Shown here piece after piece: positions 11,660 to 20,706 of a stretch of DNA of 64,000 nucleotides (position 1 is its first letter; every line of letters starts with the position of its first letter). Source of the stretch: Histoplasma ohiense (Eukaryota; Ascomycota; Eurotiomycetes; Onygenales; Ajellomycetaceae); assembly GCA_017607445.1 (NCBI GenBank), contig JAEVHH010000005.1, positions 2,175,001 to 2,239,000 on the forward strand, read 5' to 3'. The translations under genes were made by a program, and so were the position numbers. The notes beneath the pieces were generated by a model. The model was given only the letters and a program-made list of their open reading frames with translations, searched no databases and was not told the origin of the DNA.

Positions 11660-14461
11660 ATGGATGTTTATGTTTTACCCACCACGGAGCGCTCCCTGTC
11701 ACCGTGGGCATCGAATGCAGGCTCCAATAATAGCAACACGACCTCACGACCGCCGTCCTCCTGCGCTGCCAGCAGCTTCCACTCCACCCGCCTTTCATCC
11801 GTTTCCCCATCCCAACGCCAACTAGAAAACCCTTGTAGCGCCCAGAATCGACGACTCCAACTTCGAAACGCAGGTTTTCGTGGCGCATTACTCCAGTCAC
11901 GAAAACTAACACCCCCTCTCACTAAATGGCGATCGCTTTCGGGGAGTTCTGACCAACAACTAGAGAAACAGGATGATGATACTAGCAGCATCGATCGAAG
12001 CCGGAATTCCCCAGGGCTGACATCGTCACACACGCGCCGCTCGAGCATTCTTGAAGAAATCAACAACTCTACACAGAGACGGTATCACCAGTCTCGACGG
12101 CCACCGGCAGCTTCCTTGTTCCATGATCAGCCTTCGCCAGATCCATCTACATCTACCAATGACTTCCCTATTTATTCTCCTTCGAAGTATACCGGACAAT
12201 TAGGGCCTCCAATTGATCTAGACACTTTTGCTTACGACGATCCAGATATGCCAACAGAATCGAGGAAATCATCGTCGAGGTCATCATCCTTCGGTGGCCT
12301 TGACCGCTCCAAGGGGCGACCGAATCTCACAAAGAGGAACGCAGACCTCGAGCTTTGTAGGTACATAGAACATCTAGAAGAGCAGCTCGCCGCGTCGTTA
12401 GATCGTGTGGAATCGCTAAATTCATCTACGACGAATACTCAAGCAGCGAAGTTCAAAGGTCTCAATGCAGAATATAAAATATTAAAACAGGAACTGTTAG
12501 AATGGGAAACAAAATTCGAAAGTCGATTGACAGACGAATTACGAAAAACGATCGACAAGGAATCCGATTTTCGTGCCAAAATTCGCGCATTAGAGAGAGA
12601 TATCGAAATTAAGGAAAATAAGATTCGTGAACAGGAATGGGAAATCGAAATGGCGAACCAAATGTTACAGAGTATGGAAGCGGTCAATGCGACGAATCGT
12701 AGTCTGGAGCGAAGGATTGACGTATTAACAGAGTTGTTGGCTCAATCACCAACGAGGAGAGAGTCATCACCGGGTTTGAATGTGGGCGAACCTTCTCCAC
12801 AAGCTGATGGTGTATATCATACTCCAAGGCCTCGATCTTTGTTTTCTAAGATTCCGTTGTCTCCCGTTCGAAAAGCACTCTTCCAACCCCTTTCGGTACC
12901 GATGTCAAATGCCACACCGGATCCTCCTGTTTGCTTCCCAGCTGATCGCTCAAATGTTTTGTCACCACAACGATGTGAAGATACTGATGATGCCGAACTG
13001 ATGTCTCTCGATTCTGGGGTTGGAGACTCCTGTTCCCCTCAATCTACCCGCGCTCCTGAATTGCAACGTTTATCCATGATTTCCCATTCTTCGTCAAATC
13101 CATCCCTTTGGGGAACCTCTTTTCCGCTATCACCTGAGGCTCAAGGGAAATGCTCCAGCCGTCACAGGAGGATGAGGCGGTTCCCACCAGGCTCATGCAC
13201 ATTGAAACCACTCATACTACCTGCCGCTTCTCCACATATACCCGCTGGCCAAATACATCGACATTCTTTCTCCAATGACCCAATTTCTCCCTTTCATTTG
13301 CGCCCTACTAGTGCTGACGATTGTCCTAGCTCGCCCTGGATAGAACATGATGCCCTACATGCGCTTGAGGGACGATCACGTGGATATCAAACTTTTGATG
13401 AAGCTATCAATGACGCGAGCATCTCCATGGGTCTGACGCCTCTGGAAACTGGCCTGGAAGGTCGCTCGACTATAAGATCATCCTCTCGCATCTTTTTTGA
13501 TGATGTCAATCCAAGTACCCTGGACGAATCCGCTGCATATGATACCCAAGAACAGATCGAGCCACTCAAACAAATGACACCCTGCATGCTAGAGAAGGTA
13601 TTTCGCCAAAGTAACTCGTCAACGCATCTAGTAACCCGAACCAATCACGAAATTGACAGCGAAATCAACCCTATAGTGATATTCGATTCATGTGTATCAA
13701 AGCTCCACAAGACTTGTTCAGTAGCATGCAAATCCATAATGTCTTTCTACTGCTATGTTTGGGATGCTGTCCCAAATTCTGGAATCTTGGTTCGGCGAAT
13801 TATTGCAAGGGCGTGGCATGCGAACTACGGCCGGCTGGGGAAATTGTCTTGGTGGGTCCTGGGTCTGTTCCTAGGTGGTCAACCAAGAAATCAATGGCTC
13901 GAAAACAGCCGCCAGTGTCGAATCACTTATCACAGTAATGAGGGCATGACCTCCACTGTCAGCCCCCGAAGCCTGGCCAGCTCCTTCAATTCTGGAACAT
14001 GTTATCCTGCTTCACATGTTGAAGGAACACCAGCCAAACACACCACGACGGCGCCGCCCAACGACTTGGCAGTATTAACAGGTAACTCTCCCAGAGTTTA
14101 CACGGAAAAACCCCACTCACCTATTACTACAAAACTCGCTTCTAAGAAACACTTTGAAGGATGGGCCAGATTTTGTTTTGCGCTCGTTCTTGCCATCGGA
14201 TTAGCTGTGAGGGACGGACCCGAAGCTTTAATGGATGAATGCCTCATGAGAGGATACTGTATTACTACGGGCGCAGAAACCGTGTCAGCAAAAACCAGTG
14301 GTGATACCTGCCATCCTTCGAAAGGTTTACAATTATCAGAGACGTCTCTAGCACCACCGCATTTTTCTGACTACACCGGTAGTGGAAACCAAGTTTGTGG
14401 TGGGGCTGAAAGCCCTCCGGTCCATGTCCCTGCCTTTCGCCCTGACATCCCACCTGGTTGA
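11660..14461 (+). CDS. Large Ser-rich coiled-coil protein with C-terminal hydrophobic segments
   Basis: One long frame with no needed intron: 933 residues from the ATG giving MDVYVLPTTERS. An in-frame ATG eight codons upstream is the alternative start. Residues 1-220 are Ser/Arg/Pro-rich and look disordered. Residues about 228-362 form a strong predicted coiled coil (NADLELCRYIEHLEEQ, then EYKILKQELLEWETKF and onward). A second disordered stretch carries many SP/TP sites (SPVRKALFQP, PISPFHLRP). The last quarter has two hydrophobic segments, LSWWVLGLFLG and ARFCFALVLAIGLAV, that could be membrane helices. I do not recognise the family. The architecture would fit a cytoskeletal or membrane-tethered scaffold, but that is inference. 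Confidence 0.75.
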   Translation: MDVYVLPTTERSLSPWASNAGSNNSNTTSRPPSSCAASSFHSTRLSSVSPSQRQLENPCSAQNRRLQLRNAGFRGALLQSRKLTPPLTKWRSLSGSSDQQLEKQDDDTSSIDRSRNSPGLTSSHTRRSSILEEINNSTQRRYHQSRRPPAASLFHDQPSPDPSTSTNDFPIYSPSKYTGQLGPPIDLDTFAYDDPDMPTESRKSSSRSSSFGGLDRSKGRPNLTKRNADLELCRYIEHLEEQLAASLDRVESLNSSTTNTQAAKFKGLNAEYKILKQELLEWETKFESRLTDELRKTIDKESDFRAKIRALERDIEIKENKIREQEWEIEMANQMLQSMEAVNATNRSLERRIDVLTELLAQSPTRRESSPGLNVGEPSPQADGVYHTPRPRSLFSKIPLSPVRKALFQPLSVPMSNATPDPPVCFPADRSNVLSPQRCEDTDDAELMSLDSGVGDSCSPQSTRAPELQRLSMISHSSSNPSLWGTSFPLSPEAQGKCSSRHRRMRRFPPGSCTLKPLILPAASPHIPAGQIHRHSFSNDPISPFHLRPTSADDCPSSPWIEHDALHALEGRSRGYQTFDEAINDASISMGLTPLETGLEGRSTIRSSSRIFFDDVNPSTLDESAAYDTQEQIEPLKQMTPCMLEKVFRQSNSSTHLVTRTNHEIDSEINPIVIFDSCVSKLHKTCSVACKSIMSFYCYVWDAVPNSGILVRRIIARAWHANYGRLGKLSWWVLGLFLGGQPRNQWLENSRQCRITYHSNEGMTSTVSPRSLASSFNSGTCYPASHVEGTPAKHTTTAPPNDLAVLTGNSPRVYTEKPHSPITTKLASKKHFEGWARFCFALVLAIGLAVRDGPEALMDECLMRGYCITTGAETVSAKTSGDTCHPSKGLQLSETSLAPPHFSDYTGSGNQVCGGAESPPVHVPAFRPDIPPG

Positions 14462-15736
14462 TTTACTGTTGGGAAGGTCCTTACACCTAACATCACAGTC
14501 CCTGCTCAGTTCCCTCAAAACGCTTCCACGACGCCTTGAAGCCTGTCACGATTTCCCTGCAAAGTATACACCCAATAGAAACCGCAAGGCATGCAGCTAC
14601 GTACCGGCTTTGAGGAGCTATTTATCTTGAAAAATCATGATGCATTTCTTTCAACCAACATTTGTTCAATGGACATCCACAGGCGACTATGTGTACAATA
14701 AACCCATGTGGTGTTACAAACCAAGTGGGAAAGCAAGTGGGAAAGCAAGGAAGTTGGTGGGTAGCACAGAGTAGAGACTGACACATTCATTTTCTTTAAT
14801 AGATGTGGATGCAGTAATATGTATAGAAGGTTTTGATGACAGCTTGTACTCTGAATTGAAATCATTACCCATTGAAGTCAAGTGAAGTGGAATGCAACAT
14901 GATAATGTCGATGATGAAATCTCAATTGCATTCATATAATATAGTTAGTTAATCCTAGTTAATGAGGTAGTATTAGATAACTGATGTAGACACAATAAAT
15001 ACACATTTTCATTTCCATACATTGATTGTTAGCTGAACTGAGATACAAGACTTTTGAGGGGGGAAATATATGTCTATAATATATTGTGATGTTTCTAGAG
15101 TTTAATCTCATCCCCCCCCCCCGCAACCAATCAATTTTGACATGAGATGTTTGTTGAAGATCAATACCATAATCATACCGCTATTGATTCTTGCTGCTCT
15201 GTACTGTGCAGTGATCTATGTAGCTGCTGCTGAGTATTGTGCCGCACTCAAGGGCCAGAAGGGCCTATATACATCGGCGGGCTTAGCTATATATAGTTGA
15301 GAGTCCAGGCTTCAATAATAGCAGCAGCTGTTGTTTCTTGTGTATGTATGATCTTTGAATTAAGTGGTTGGTTAAGAGCCTGTCTGTGCCTAACACCCAC
15401 CCACTACAGACAGATCATTAACTTTTGATATTCATGGGGATTGGTCGATTCGTGCTGTTGTTATGCGGTAACTAATGTACTGTACATCTTGAGAACTTCA
15501 ATGATGTTGTTGTTCAGTCTAACTAACCCATGATCTACACTCGCCTCTTTTGTTTACAGAACACCCAAAGTAAATAAGTTAGCTAGCTAGATTGCAACAA
15601 TTGATAATAATAATATCAAGTGGATCATCAACAAATGACGCTTCTGACTCTTTTAAATTATTTGACCTGATTCTATGCTCCATATCTGATTCTTTACTGT
15701 GTATGGTAAAGTTGAGAGGACGGTGCTGTCCCCCCC
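14462..15736. other. Gene-free interval left of the transposon
   Basis: AT-rich, with a C-tract near 15112-15122. No frame shows family features. It contains the 3' flank of the coiled-coil gene and then unassigned sequence up to the transposon inverted repeat. Confidence 0.5.
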
Positions 15737-15768
15737 CCCCTCGTCTGGCCGCGAGGCAACAATTAGCG
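15737..15768 (+). repeat. Left terminal inverted repeat, 32 bp
   Basis: Begins CCCCTCGTCTGGCCG and ends AATTAGCG. It is identical over all 32 bases to the reverse complement of 17097-17128. The repeat itself contains a short palindrome (CCTCG ... CGAGG). It sits at the inner edge of an 11-nt C run, where the right end has only four matching bases. Confidence 0.95.
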
Positions 15769-15888
15769 TATTTTTTAGCGTGTACATTGGCGTATTAAAT
15801 ACACGAAGACTCCTGGATTATATGAGAGATCGACTGTATTGATGTGTTTTAGTGTAATTTATGTAATCTATTTGATCTAGCTCTAATT

Positions 15889-16573
15889 AATATCATTAGA
15901 ATGAAACCCCTTCCAACATCCTCTTTTCAAGCAGAGAGCAATATTATTACATGCTTCACAACCATATCTTGTTCTTGGAGCTCTTCCTTTATTCTCTCTT
16001 GCTACCTTTCTTTTGTACTGACACCAGGCACAAGTTTGAGTATATGGCAAGGAAATCCGATGATGATTTAAATCTGGATTTGATTGAGTAGTAGGTAGAG
16101 GATTTGAGAATTCAAGGAGTCGAAGAGAGAGCTGCTGACGGAATTCAACATGAGATATAGTAGTGCCAGTAGTAGCCAGTCAATGAAGGATATAAGCATT
16201 GACAATAGAATGGATGAACTGGCCCCTGAGCATCATTCATATTCCAATAATCTTCAATTGCTGGAGATCGATGTACTCCCATATAGATAATCTGCCCAAG
16301 AAATACCTTGATTTTCTGCAGAGGTAGTTGACTGCCAATCTCGCAGATTGATGGCTGAATTCTTTGATATCTGAATCTCTGCATACTGTGCATAGGCATT
16401 GGTGGAACTGGCAATATTCTGAATATCTGACTCTGAGATATAGAGAGAGAATAGGGCGTATGGATCCTCGGCATTAATATTGGATGGCAGATTGGCAATT
16501 GACAGTCGATGGAGGGATTGCATAGATTTGAATCTAATACTCTCCAGAGGTGGAATATCTGCTAGAAATGCAC
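15889..16573 (-). pseudogene. piggyBac-like transposase remnant
   Basis: Read from right to left: a frame from about 16573 carries FLADIPPLESIRFKS and then DPYALFSLYISESDIQNIA. Near 16350-16370 the homology moves to another frame (LPLQKIKVFLGQIIYMG, SPAIEDYWN). It then shifts again to the NAYILH segment, with a TGA where a Trp codon is expected, and on through SHVEFRQQL. A C-terminal finger with CAWC, CEAC, LC, C and FH spacing follows, and the TAG stop lies near 15889. This order is that of piggyBac-family (DDE_Tnp_1_7) transposases. The break between DYWN and NAYIL removes about the whole catalytic Asp-containing core. Frame shifts, an in-frame stop and the core loss make it a pseudogene. 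Confidence 0.8.
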
Positions 16574-16635
16574 TGACAGATCACTTTCATTTTACACGTG
16601 TTTTTGTACCGTCTAATAAAAAAAATCAGTCAATC

Positions 16636-16663
16636 TACAGATGCCGCTGCGAAAAGTTTTGTC
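16636..16663 (+). repeat. MITE left inverted repeat
   Basis: Pairs with 16869-16896 on the opposite strand. There are mismatches at three of 28 positions (10, 11 and 27). Confidence 0.85.
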
Positions 16664-16868
16664 TCATGCTAAGAATTTACCTTGAAATATCCTTACTAGT
16701 GTATTGTATCTCCAGGCCAAACCACCTGGAATTTAGAGACTGAGCTAGTGGGTAGGCTAGGGGTGTTGGCCTCTATAAGCCCCCTGGGACTCCCTCTCCT
16801 TTTCATTAAGAGATGCAACACAACACTTAATGCCGGTATCAGCATTTCAGCTTAAAGTATTAGCGCAA

Positions 16869-16896
16869 GTCAAAACTTTTCGCAGGAGCATCTGTA
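16869..16896 (-). repeat. MITE right inverted repeat
   Basis: The reverse complement of this stretch starts TACAGATGCTCC and matches the left end at 25 of 28 positions, closing the MITE on a TA. Confidence 0.85.
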
Positions 16897-17096
16897 CTTA
16901 AAAGAAGCATTGAAGAATACCTTTAGGAGCCATATTTCTCTCCCAGAGCAGGGTGGCCAGGGGGACAGATCCATGGTGGATATTGAAGATGCAGAACGCG
17001 TAGAGCAGAAAACGCGAGATAGTGGAGCAGTATCAACAAATCAGATTACACAGAATTTAGTATGAGAAATTATTGGTTATTACACTAATGGTATTG

Positions 17097-17128
17097 CGCT
17101 AATTGTTGCCTCGCGGCCAGACGAGGGG
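17097..17128 (-). repeat. Right terminal inverted repeat, 32 bp
   Basis: A perfect reverse complement of 15737-15768. Just outside it, after 12 further bases, comes a TTAA (17141-17144), the tetranucleotide targeted by piggyBac elements. Confidence 0.95.
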
Positions 17129-20052
17129 ATAAAATTGTCCTTAAATGCTATGACTCTGCTCCTATTTATTAATTAGATGGATGTAACATTTGGTACCACA
17201 ATGCTTGGTGAATGGTCTGCAATGTAGGTTGCTGTAACGGTAGGCCCCGCTAGAGGGCGCCGCTTAGAAGTATTAGGTAGGTGTTGGGCGCCATCTTATG
17301 GTCTTTTTGGCTAAGGTTGGTCAGCAGCGTATATTTTAAATGCCTGGCTAGTGCCCGATCATTTAACGGAGAACTCCGACTCCGTACAGTTGATGCTGGG
17401 GAAAATTTTTCTTTTCCAATAGCTCTTGTCAGTCCGCTATTTCAATCAAGCTACAAAACAGAGAAGTATCAATGAATTTTTAATGCAATCTAGAAGACCG
17501 TTAAAAGAATCTGAGAGGGGGGAACAATTAGAAACCAAAAAACAAGCATTTTGTTTTTCAACCTTGAGGCTCAAAATCATTGCTTTTAGCTGGAGAACAC
17601 CTTGAAAATGAACTTTATATTGATGATTTAGCTGGGAGTTTGGAACTGAGGGGATCGTATTATTGGATGTGGGACCAAACGCTTGCTTGAAATTAGCTGC
17701 CCCGCTTCTAGATTGGCTCCAACTTCAGGAGTTAGCGGCATATCTGAGAAAGAGATTTATGTCTCACAACAAGCTTTCATAGATTCTTGACCCCTGAAGA
17801 AGCTTGCGTCCTCAACAGAAAAAGAAAATTAAATTAAACGCAATGAGCATTGAGGAGAGTAATATACCTTTCTCGGCATTTGATGGGACGAATGTGATTG
17901 AAAGATTAGTTAAATTGGCCACTTCTCTGCACAATGATCTCTAGTATTTCAGTAGAGATGAATGGATACTTACTGTCAATGAGCGTATGCTGCACTTCCA
18001 ATCCATGTAATTGTTCTTCAATTCTGGAAGTCAGTACATGAATACTCTCTCCTATACGGAGTACTTCCATAAGAGGATCTCTCCAATAAATACGGAGTAT
18101 TCGCGGAGTATATGAGGATATGTTGGAGATTGCGTGATGTATGGAAACACTTTTCTCAAAGAGGCACACTTATGGATGACGAAAAAAAGGAAAAAAGAAA
18201 AAACCTAAGCGCGCTGCTCGCATACGCAGTACATAGTTGAAGGAAATAAATAAATAAAAAAAAAAAATCAGAAGTATTGGAAATAAGCTATTAAAAAGCA
18301 TGAGGATGATCGAGAATATGTTAAATTGCAGTTTAGACATAACTTTTCTACCTCTTTATTACTCAGGTGGCAGTACAGAGGTGATCAGCCCCCAGAGAAG
18401 TCACCTGGAGTTGATCCAAAACAACATTCCTAGTCGTCGTTCCACCGGGAACTGGCAACTAGCTATCAAAATAGAAAACTTCATTCGAGAAATGAGCACG
18501 TTATCCCGCCGAAATACTCCATCAAATCCTTTAAGAAATTGAGCCGCGAAAATCATCACAATCAAACCAGGCAGTGAATCGGTCATTTGTTTAACAGATC
18601 CCACGCCAGAGAAGCGTTTACCCCTGAGAGATTGGTGATTATTCCCCTCCCAATGGGCCTGTGACTTTCTCTGAATTCGCCGGAATTTGGACATCATCAT
18701 GATGAAGTGGGTGGGCTATCGAAGGTGTGAACCGAGCAACCTCTTGAGGTCAACGATAGCCCTCATGAGCTGACCAACGAGGCTTCCATTCCAGGCGGGA
18801 AGTTAATATCCACACTTATAACGGTTAACCCAATCACAGGCGTTCGGTCCGTTGAATCTCTGAAAGGTTTGTCAAAGAAGAGGAATCTCCCCTGATCCTG
18901 GGCGGCGGGCAAATTGCGGGCGATCAAATTTTTCAAGCAGTTGGCGGAGGAGAATAGATGCCTGCGGAGATGCGTAGAATGTTCTCTTTTAGTACTTGTT
19001 GAATCCCGGAACGGAGGCAGTGTCTTCGTCAATAGGGATGTGTCGGGGTATGATGAATGTTCGAATCTCTTTCCATTTGGTAGAGCGAAGCGCGGGATCA
19101 GAGGGAGGAGTTTCGACGGGTCAGTGCAGCTCTCAAAACTAGAGGTATCTTTAATTTGCCCTGCGATAAAACAAATCAAGAGGTTGAACTGCCAGTGACG
19201 GTTTTCAAATGATGGAGGATGCTGATCAGGGGTAGACGGGCAATAAAACCGCCAAGTACAGCCAATTTGTTGCTCAAATAAGCATGAGCTAATTAGGTTG
19301 CATCCCAGTCAGAGTCACAGAAAGGCCATAGCCGATTCAAAACAAGAATAAGAAGTAAAAGGAGATGGTTGATTGAAAGGAAAGGTTACATGGAGCTCCT
19401 GAGGACCTCTACCCAGGTATCTTCAACGTGGCACGGAGGTAGCGAGTCTGACAGAAGCACCCTGAGAACATTCAAGCAAACATGAAAGAAAGTTGTGAGA
19501 ATCAGTTCTGATCCCACCAGAGAAGAAAGGAGACAATTATGCGAAAAAAAGTGAATAAAGCTGAAAATAAATTAAAGAAAATTAAAGAAAATGTTGAAGA
19601 ATGAGAAATGGGGACAGGATTAGAAAGTAAAAAGGAAGCATCAAAGTAGGGAAGAAAAATGGAACGACTTTGAAATCGTTCATTAGTTTGGAATGGTTTC
19701 GATCTGGAAAGGCTGGGTCAAGATCTCGCTTCGAAAAAGAAATATTGTCAAAGGGACGCCCCGTCTGCTGCAGTTACAGTACATGATATTTTCAAAAGTA
19801 AATGAGATAAAACACGACGATAAATTGAACAAGAGACAATCCTTCCCGATTTCGCTATTGGTATCCCAGCTTGCTTGCTATTTCATGATCCCATGACCTT
19901 TAATGAGAAGATAGATATTAGAAAACATTCCCATCCGCTCTCTTTCCAAACTAAGAAAAAATTTCATAAGCCCCTCCAAAACTCTTTTCTGCTTGCTATT
20001 ATTCTCTTTCCCCTCTCAATTACTCCAACGCCCTACGTCATGAGAATACTTA
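17129..20052. other. Gene-free interval right of the transposon
   Basis: About 2.9 kb without a supportable gene. Several short minus-strand frames (17906-18169, 18401-18700, 18763-19179) lack recognisable domains, and I could not join them into a convincing gene. Around 18054-18116 the string CGGAGTA recurs three times. The right end is the 3' flank of the GPI-anchored protein gene. Confidence 0.5.
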
Positions 20053-20706
20053 TTAGAAGGCGAAAATGGCAAGAGCAGCGACAAAGACGATGCCGCCAAT
20101 GGCGACACCGTTACGGCCAGCAGCACCCTCTTGGAATGGTGGTGGGCTTGGCGATGGGCTTGGGATGCCGGTTGGGTAACCGGAAGGAACCGGCCCTGAT
20201 GGAGTAGGGGTTGGAGTCTTAGTTGGGGGGCAAATGGTAATAGTGCCGGTCGAGATAGGAACTAAAGTACGGGTGCTGGTGGTGGTCACGGGATAGGGAA
20301 CGGTACCGTCTGTAGCAGAGGGTGATGCGTGATCGTTCTTAATGCCGAATTGAGTAGAGTATTGATACTGGCCCGTTCCCTCGACGACAATCATCAAGCC
20401 ATAGTGCGTGACGTCGTCTTCGAGGTCGGTAGAGGGTGTCCATTCATAAGAACCAGTGTTTGCAATAGAGTCAGCGATAGTGCCGATTGGCTTAACGTTG
20501 TTACTGGGGCCGCGCAGGAGAATGAGTGAAACCTCCCCATCAGTAGTAGGTTGCCATTTGATGGTGTATGCCTGACCAACGGGCACAATATCGTTCAAGC
20601 CTGGCAGAGCAATGGGATTGCCAGTCGGGAGTTGGGAGTAGTCAGGCTTGGTGGAAGCAGCTGCGAGAGCCGCGAACGCAACCGCAACAGTGGCGATGAA
20701 CTTCAT
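20053..20706 (-). CDS. Kre9/KNH-family GPI-anchored cell-wall protein
   Basis: A single exon of 217 residues starting at MKFIATVAVAFAALAAAS, a typical signal peptide; an upstream in-frame ATG would bury that signal and is rejected. Residues about 30-125 match the Kre9/KNH1 N-terminal domain: a PVGQAYTIKW strand, VSLILLRGPSNNV, SYEWTPSTDLEDD and YQYSTQFGI. A Thr/Pro/Ser-rich stalk with PTPTPSGPVP repeats follows and is probably O-mannosylated. The C terminus has a small-residue site (AAGRNG) and a hydrophobic tail ending FVAALAIFAF, as for GPI attachment. The expected location is the plasma membrane or wall, with a role in wall beta-glucan organisation by family analogy. No enzymatic residues are expected. 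Confidence 0.86.
   Translation of the reverse strand: MKFIATVAVAFAALAAASTKPDYSQLPTGNPIALPGLNDIVPVGQAYTIKWQPTTDGEVSLILLRGPSNNVKPIGTIADSIANTGSYEWTPSTDLEDDVTHYGLMIVVEGTGQYQYSTQFGIKNDHASPSATDGTVPYPVTTTSTRTLVPISTGTITICPPTKTPTPTPSGPVPSGYPTGIPSPSPSPPPFQEGAAGRNGVAIGGIVFVAALAIFAF

Larger units (their letters stand above)
16636..16896. mobile_element. 261-bp Tc1/mariner-like MITE nested in the piggyBac-like copy
   Basis: The ends are inverted repeats starting TACAGATGC and running through TGCGAAAAGTTTTG, 25 of 28 positions matching. Both outermost dinucleotides are TA, the target duplicated by Tc1/mariner-type elements. The interior has no coding frame, so it would have depended on a transposase elsewhere. 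It lies upstream of the transposase remnant, between it and the right inverted repeat, so it landed after the larger element. Confidence 0.8.
15737..17128 (-). mobile_element. Degenerate piggyBac-like DNA transposon, internally deleted
   Basis: A 1.39-kb element bounded by perfect 32-bp inverted repeats. Between them, the minus strand encodes pieces of a piggyBac-type transposase. In order these are an N-terminal block (DPYALFSLYISESDIQNIA), the start of the DDE domain (IYMGVHRSPAIEDYWN), then directly a C-terminal block (SHVEFRQQLSLRLLEFS) and a Cys-rich finger. The catalytic core that should separate the second and third blocks is absent, so the copy cannot make an active enzyme. A second, TA-flanked element is inserted inside. 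The outer boundary may extend to 15718-17140 (see findings). The strand given is that of the transposase. Confidence 0.85.

Noticed and set aside
18401..19179. Two adjacent minus-strand frames as a broken gene
   Set aside because: No recognisable domain, no splice join that extends either one, and no similarity I can name.
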